Of a stretch of DNA of 7,081 bases, positions 5,141 through 7,081 are shown one piece after another; position 1 is the first letter of the stretch, and each line of letters begins with the position of its first letter. Origin of the DNA: Pseudomonadota bacterium (GTDB lineage Bacteria; Pseudomonadota; Alphaproteobacteria; Rhizobiales; Xanthobacteraceae); the NCBI GenBank assembly GCA_021823875.1, contig JAKAMD010000181.1, positions 1 through 7,081 of the forward strand, in the 5' to 3' direction. The position numbers and the translations under genes were made by a program. The notes beneath the pieces were generated by a model. The model saw only the letters and a program-made list of their open reading frames with translations. It was not told the origin of the DNA and searched no databases.

Positions 5141-6373
5141 TTGGCGGATGAGCGCCATGCCATCGTCGCCGGCGCCGGTATCGCCGGACTGACGGCAGCG
5201 CTGGCGCTGGCGCGTGCCGGTTTGCATGCGACCGTCCTCGAACAGACGCCCGAGTTGCAGGAAGCCGGCGCCGGCCTCCAGCTCGGCCCCAATGCGACCA
5301 AGGTGCTGATCGCGCTCGGCCTGCGCGATCGGCTGTTGCCCGTGGCGCTAGCGCCGCAGGCGATCCGCGTCATGAACGGCGGCTCCGGCCGTGAGATCGT
5401 CCGCATACCGCTCGGCACCGCCATCGAGCGCCGTTACGGCGCACCCTATTGGGTGATCCACCGCGGCGATCTGCAGATGGCGCTCGCGGCGGCCGCCGAG
5501 GCAGACCCCGATGTGGAACTCAATCTCGGCGTCAAGGTCGAGGACTTCGCCACGCATGTGAATGGCGTCTCGGTGCTCGGCCGCAGCGACCAAGGGATGA
5601 TCGATGAGCGCGGCATCGCACTGATCGGCGCCGACGGCATTTGGTCAAGCGTAGCCGAGCATCTGCAACTACGCGATAAGCCACGCTACGCCCATCGCAC
5701 CGCCTGGCGCACCGTGGTGCCGGCGGACACAGTGCCGGATGAATTCCGCACCGCCTTTGTGCATCTGTGGCTCGGGCTCGATGCTCATCTGGTGCACTAC
5801 CCGGTCAAGGGCGGGCGGGTGATCAACATCGTCGCTATCGTGCACGATCAATGGCAGGGCAAGAGCTGGTCGGCCGCCGGCGACCGCGCGGAAATCCTGC
5901 GCCACTTCGCGCGCTTCACTTGGCACGAGAGGGTGCGCGCGCTGATCGCGCTGCCGCAGCATTGGCTGAAATGGGCGCTCTATGCGCGGCGTGGTGTCTT
6001 CCAAAAGGGCGAAGGCCCGGTGACGCTGATCGGCGATGCTGCTCATCCAATGCTGCCATTCCTGGCACAGGGAGCCGGCATGGCGATCGAGGATGCCGCC
6101 GTGGTTGCTGCCATGCTTGCCAAACATCGCGATGATCCCGCCCACGTGCTGCGCGCCTATGAGGACGCCCGCCGTCATCGCACCGCGCGCATGCAGGAAG
6201 CCTCGCGCAAGCAGGGCAAAATCTACGCGATGAGCGGCCCGGAAGCGCTGGTCCGCAATCTCGGCATGCGCCTGATCGGCGGCGAAAAGCTGCTGCTGCG
6301 CCAGGATTGGATTTATAGTTGGCAACCGCCCGCCCCTTTCAACGACGCGCCCGATATGAGGATGACGACATGA
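5141..6373 (+). CDS. Class A FAD-dependent monooxygenase (salicylate hydroxylase-like)
   Basis: This 410-residue cytoplasmic flavoprotein would use NAD(P)H and O2 to hydroxylate an aromatic or similar ring. The dinucleotide-binding GAGIAG is at 11-16, with Glu34 ending the second strand (VLEQ) to hold the ribose. The family's HRGDL motif has His107-Arg108. The GADG motif is at 163-166 and GDAAHPMLPFLAQGAG begins at Gly298, binding the FAD ribityl/pyrophosphate. Length and motif order match salicylate 1-hydroxylase, 3-hydroxybenzoate 6-hydroxylase and 6-hydroxynicotinate 3-monooxygenase relatives; the substrate cannot be assigned. The start is a TTG without a clear Shine-Dalgarno, 10 nt after the zinc-finger stop. 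No ATG or GTG in frame keeps the FAD motif, so coupled translation is likely. The end overlaps the next gene by ATGA. Confidence 0.92.
   Translation: MADERHAIVAGAGIAGLTAALALARAGLHATVLEQTPELQEAGAGLQLGPNATKVLIALGLRDRLLPVALAPQAIRVMNGGSGREIVRIPLGTAIERRYGAPYWVIHRGDLQMALAAAAEADPDVELNLGVKVEDFATHVNGVSVLGRSDQGMIDERGIALIGADGIWSSVAEHLQLRDKPRYAHRTAWRTVVPADTVPDEFRTAFVHLWLGLDAHLVHYPVKGGRVINIVAIVHDQWQGKSWSAAGDRAEILRHFARFTWHERVRALIALPQHWLKWALYARRGVFQKGEGPVTLIGDAAHPMLPFLAQGAGMAIEDAAVVAAMLAKHRDDPAHVLRAYEDARRHRTARMQEASRKQGKIYAMSGPEALVRNLGMRLIGGEKLLLRQDWIYSWQPPAPFNDAPDMRMTT
6358..6362 (+). promoter_or_regulatory. Ribosome binding site of the MetE-like gene
   Basis: GAGGA lies inside the last codons of the monooxygenase gene, 7 nt before the ATG at 6370. 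It favours the first of two consecutive ATG codons (6370 and 6373) and supports co-translation with the monooxygenase. Confidence 0.75.
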
Positions 6374-7081
6374 TGTTTCCCGCCACGATCGCCGGCAGCC
6401 TGCCGAAACCGTCTTGGCTCGCCGAGCCCGACAAGCTGTGGCCGCAATGGCGGCTTTCGGGCGCCGACCTCGCACAGGGCAAACTCGACGCCACGCTCTT
6501 GGCCGTGAAGCTGCAGGAAGATGCCGGCATCGATATCGTCGGCGACGGCGAGATGTCGCGTCAGCATTTTGTGCACGGCTTTCTCGAATTCGTCGACAGC
6601 ATCGACTTCGCCAACAAGGTCGAGATGGGCATTCGCGCCGACCGCTACAAAGCCATGGTGCCGGTGGTGCGCGGCGAGCTGAAAATGAAAGGCCGCGTGC
6701 ATCAAGCGGAAGCGCGGCACGCCCGCGCCCACACCGAGAAGCAATTGAAGATCACCCTGCCCGGCCCGATGACCATTTCCGACACCATCGCCGACGCCCA
6801 TTATGGCGATAAGGTGAAAATGGCGATGGCCTTCGCTGATCTCCTGAACCAGGAAGCGCATGCGCTCGAAGCCGACGGGGTCGACGTTATCCAGTTCGAC
6901 GAGCCGGCCTTCAACGTGTTCATGACCGAGGTTCAGGAATGGGGCATCGAGGCGCTCGAGCGCGCCATCGCCGGGCTCAAATGCACCACCGCCGTGCACA
7001 TCTGCTACGGCTACGGCATCAAGGCCAATATCGATTGGAAGAACACGCTCGGCGCCGAGTGGCGCCAATATGAGAAGATCT
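6370..7081 (+). CDS. Single-domain MetE-like protein (cobalamin-independent methionine synthase II family), partial
   Basis: The reading frame stays open to the window edge, giving the first 237 residues of a protein usually about 340-380 long. It begins directly with the catalytic MetE barrel (AGSLPKPSWL at 8-17), so it lacks the N-terminal half of the 750-residue E. coli enzyme. Family marks are GDGEMSR at 58-64, PGPMT at 131-135, QFDEPA at 175-180 and the zinc-ligand pair His210-Ile-Cys212 in HICYGYG. The third Cys ligand should lie beyond the edge. Relatives transfer methyl groups from folate to homocysteine, but the superfamily also includes zinc alkyl-transferases such as epoxyalkane:coenzyme M transferase. 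The ATG overlaps the monooxygenase stop (ATGA, 6370-6373). Co-transcription with a monooxygenase suggests a catabolic methyl/alkyl transfer rather than housekeeping methionine synthesis; this is inference. Confidence 0.88.
   Translation, partial: MMFPATIAGSLPKPSWLAEPDKLWPQWRLSGADLAQGKLDATLLAVKLQEDAGIDIVGDGEMSRQHFVHGFLEFVDSIDFANKVEMGIRADRYKAMVPVVRGELKMKGRVHQAEARHARAHTEKQLKITLPGPMTISDTIADAHYGDKVKMAMAFADLLNQEAHALEADGVDVIQFDEPAFNVFMTEVQEWGIEALERAIAGLKCTTAVHICYGYGIKANIDWKNTLGAEWRQYEKI

Noticed and set aside
5141..5190. Frameshift at the start of the monooxygenase because ATG codons occur in another frame at 5149
   Set aside because: That frame stops within 15 codons, and the TTG frame carries the complete FAD motif from codon 7, so a TTG start explains the data without an error.
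5669..7068. Minus-strand open frames at 5669-6475 and 6313-7068
   Set aside because: They lie opposite the monooxygenase and MetE-like genes and overlap each other. Neither shows a domain or initiation signal.

Overview
The window reads as GC-rich alphaproteobacterial chromosome, most likely from the Hyphomicrobiales (Bradyrhizobium/Rhodopseudomonas/Xanthobacteraceae-like). The grounds are strong G/C bias at third codon positions, a stand-alone zf-CHCC zinc-finger protein typical of alphaproteobacteria, and intergenic palindromes of the kind common in Rhizobiales. This placement is by recognition, not by a database search. Eight protein genes are supported. I see no RNA gene, mobile element or CRISPR array.

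The genes form two divergent blocks around a 373-bp control region (4509-4881). The leftward block (minus strand) has this order: ABC ATPase (3726-4508), periplasmic solute-binding protein of the NMT1/SsuA/TauA type (2681-3697), two inner-membrane permeases overlapping by 25 bp (1718-2542 and 927-1742), and an alpha/beta hydrolase (82-840). Together the first four make a complete importer for a small organic solute. Stable hairpins follow the binding-protein gene. An intrinsic-terminator-like hairpin separates the last permease from the hydrolase, and its T-run touches the hydrolase ribosome binding site.

The rightward block (plus strand) has a small zf-CHCC zinc-finger protein (4882-5130), a class A FAD-dependent monooxygenase with a TTG start (5141-6373), and a single-domain MetE-like protein (cobalamin-independent methionine synthase II family) that overlaps the monooxygenase by ATGA and runs off the right edge (from 6370).

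The control region holds a good sigma70-like promoter for the ABC operon (4641-4669) and an inverted repeat just downstream of its -10 element. Its leader contains a 12-bp-stem hairpin and a 12-codon upstream mini-ORF that has the best Shine-Dalgarno in the region and ends in an ATGA overlap with the ATPase start. A separate operator-like palindrome (4767-4787) lies on the side of the rightward genes. No regulator gene is in the window.

Taken together, this looks like an uptake-and-catabolism locus: the importer brings in a small, perhaps aromatic or methylated, compound. The flavin monooxygenase, hydrolase and MetE-like zinc methyl/alkyl-transferase are candidates for processing it. The substrate cannot be read from the sequence, and the functional link between the two blocks is an inference from their arrangement.
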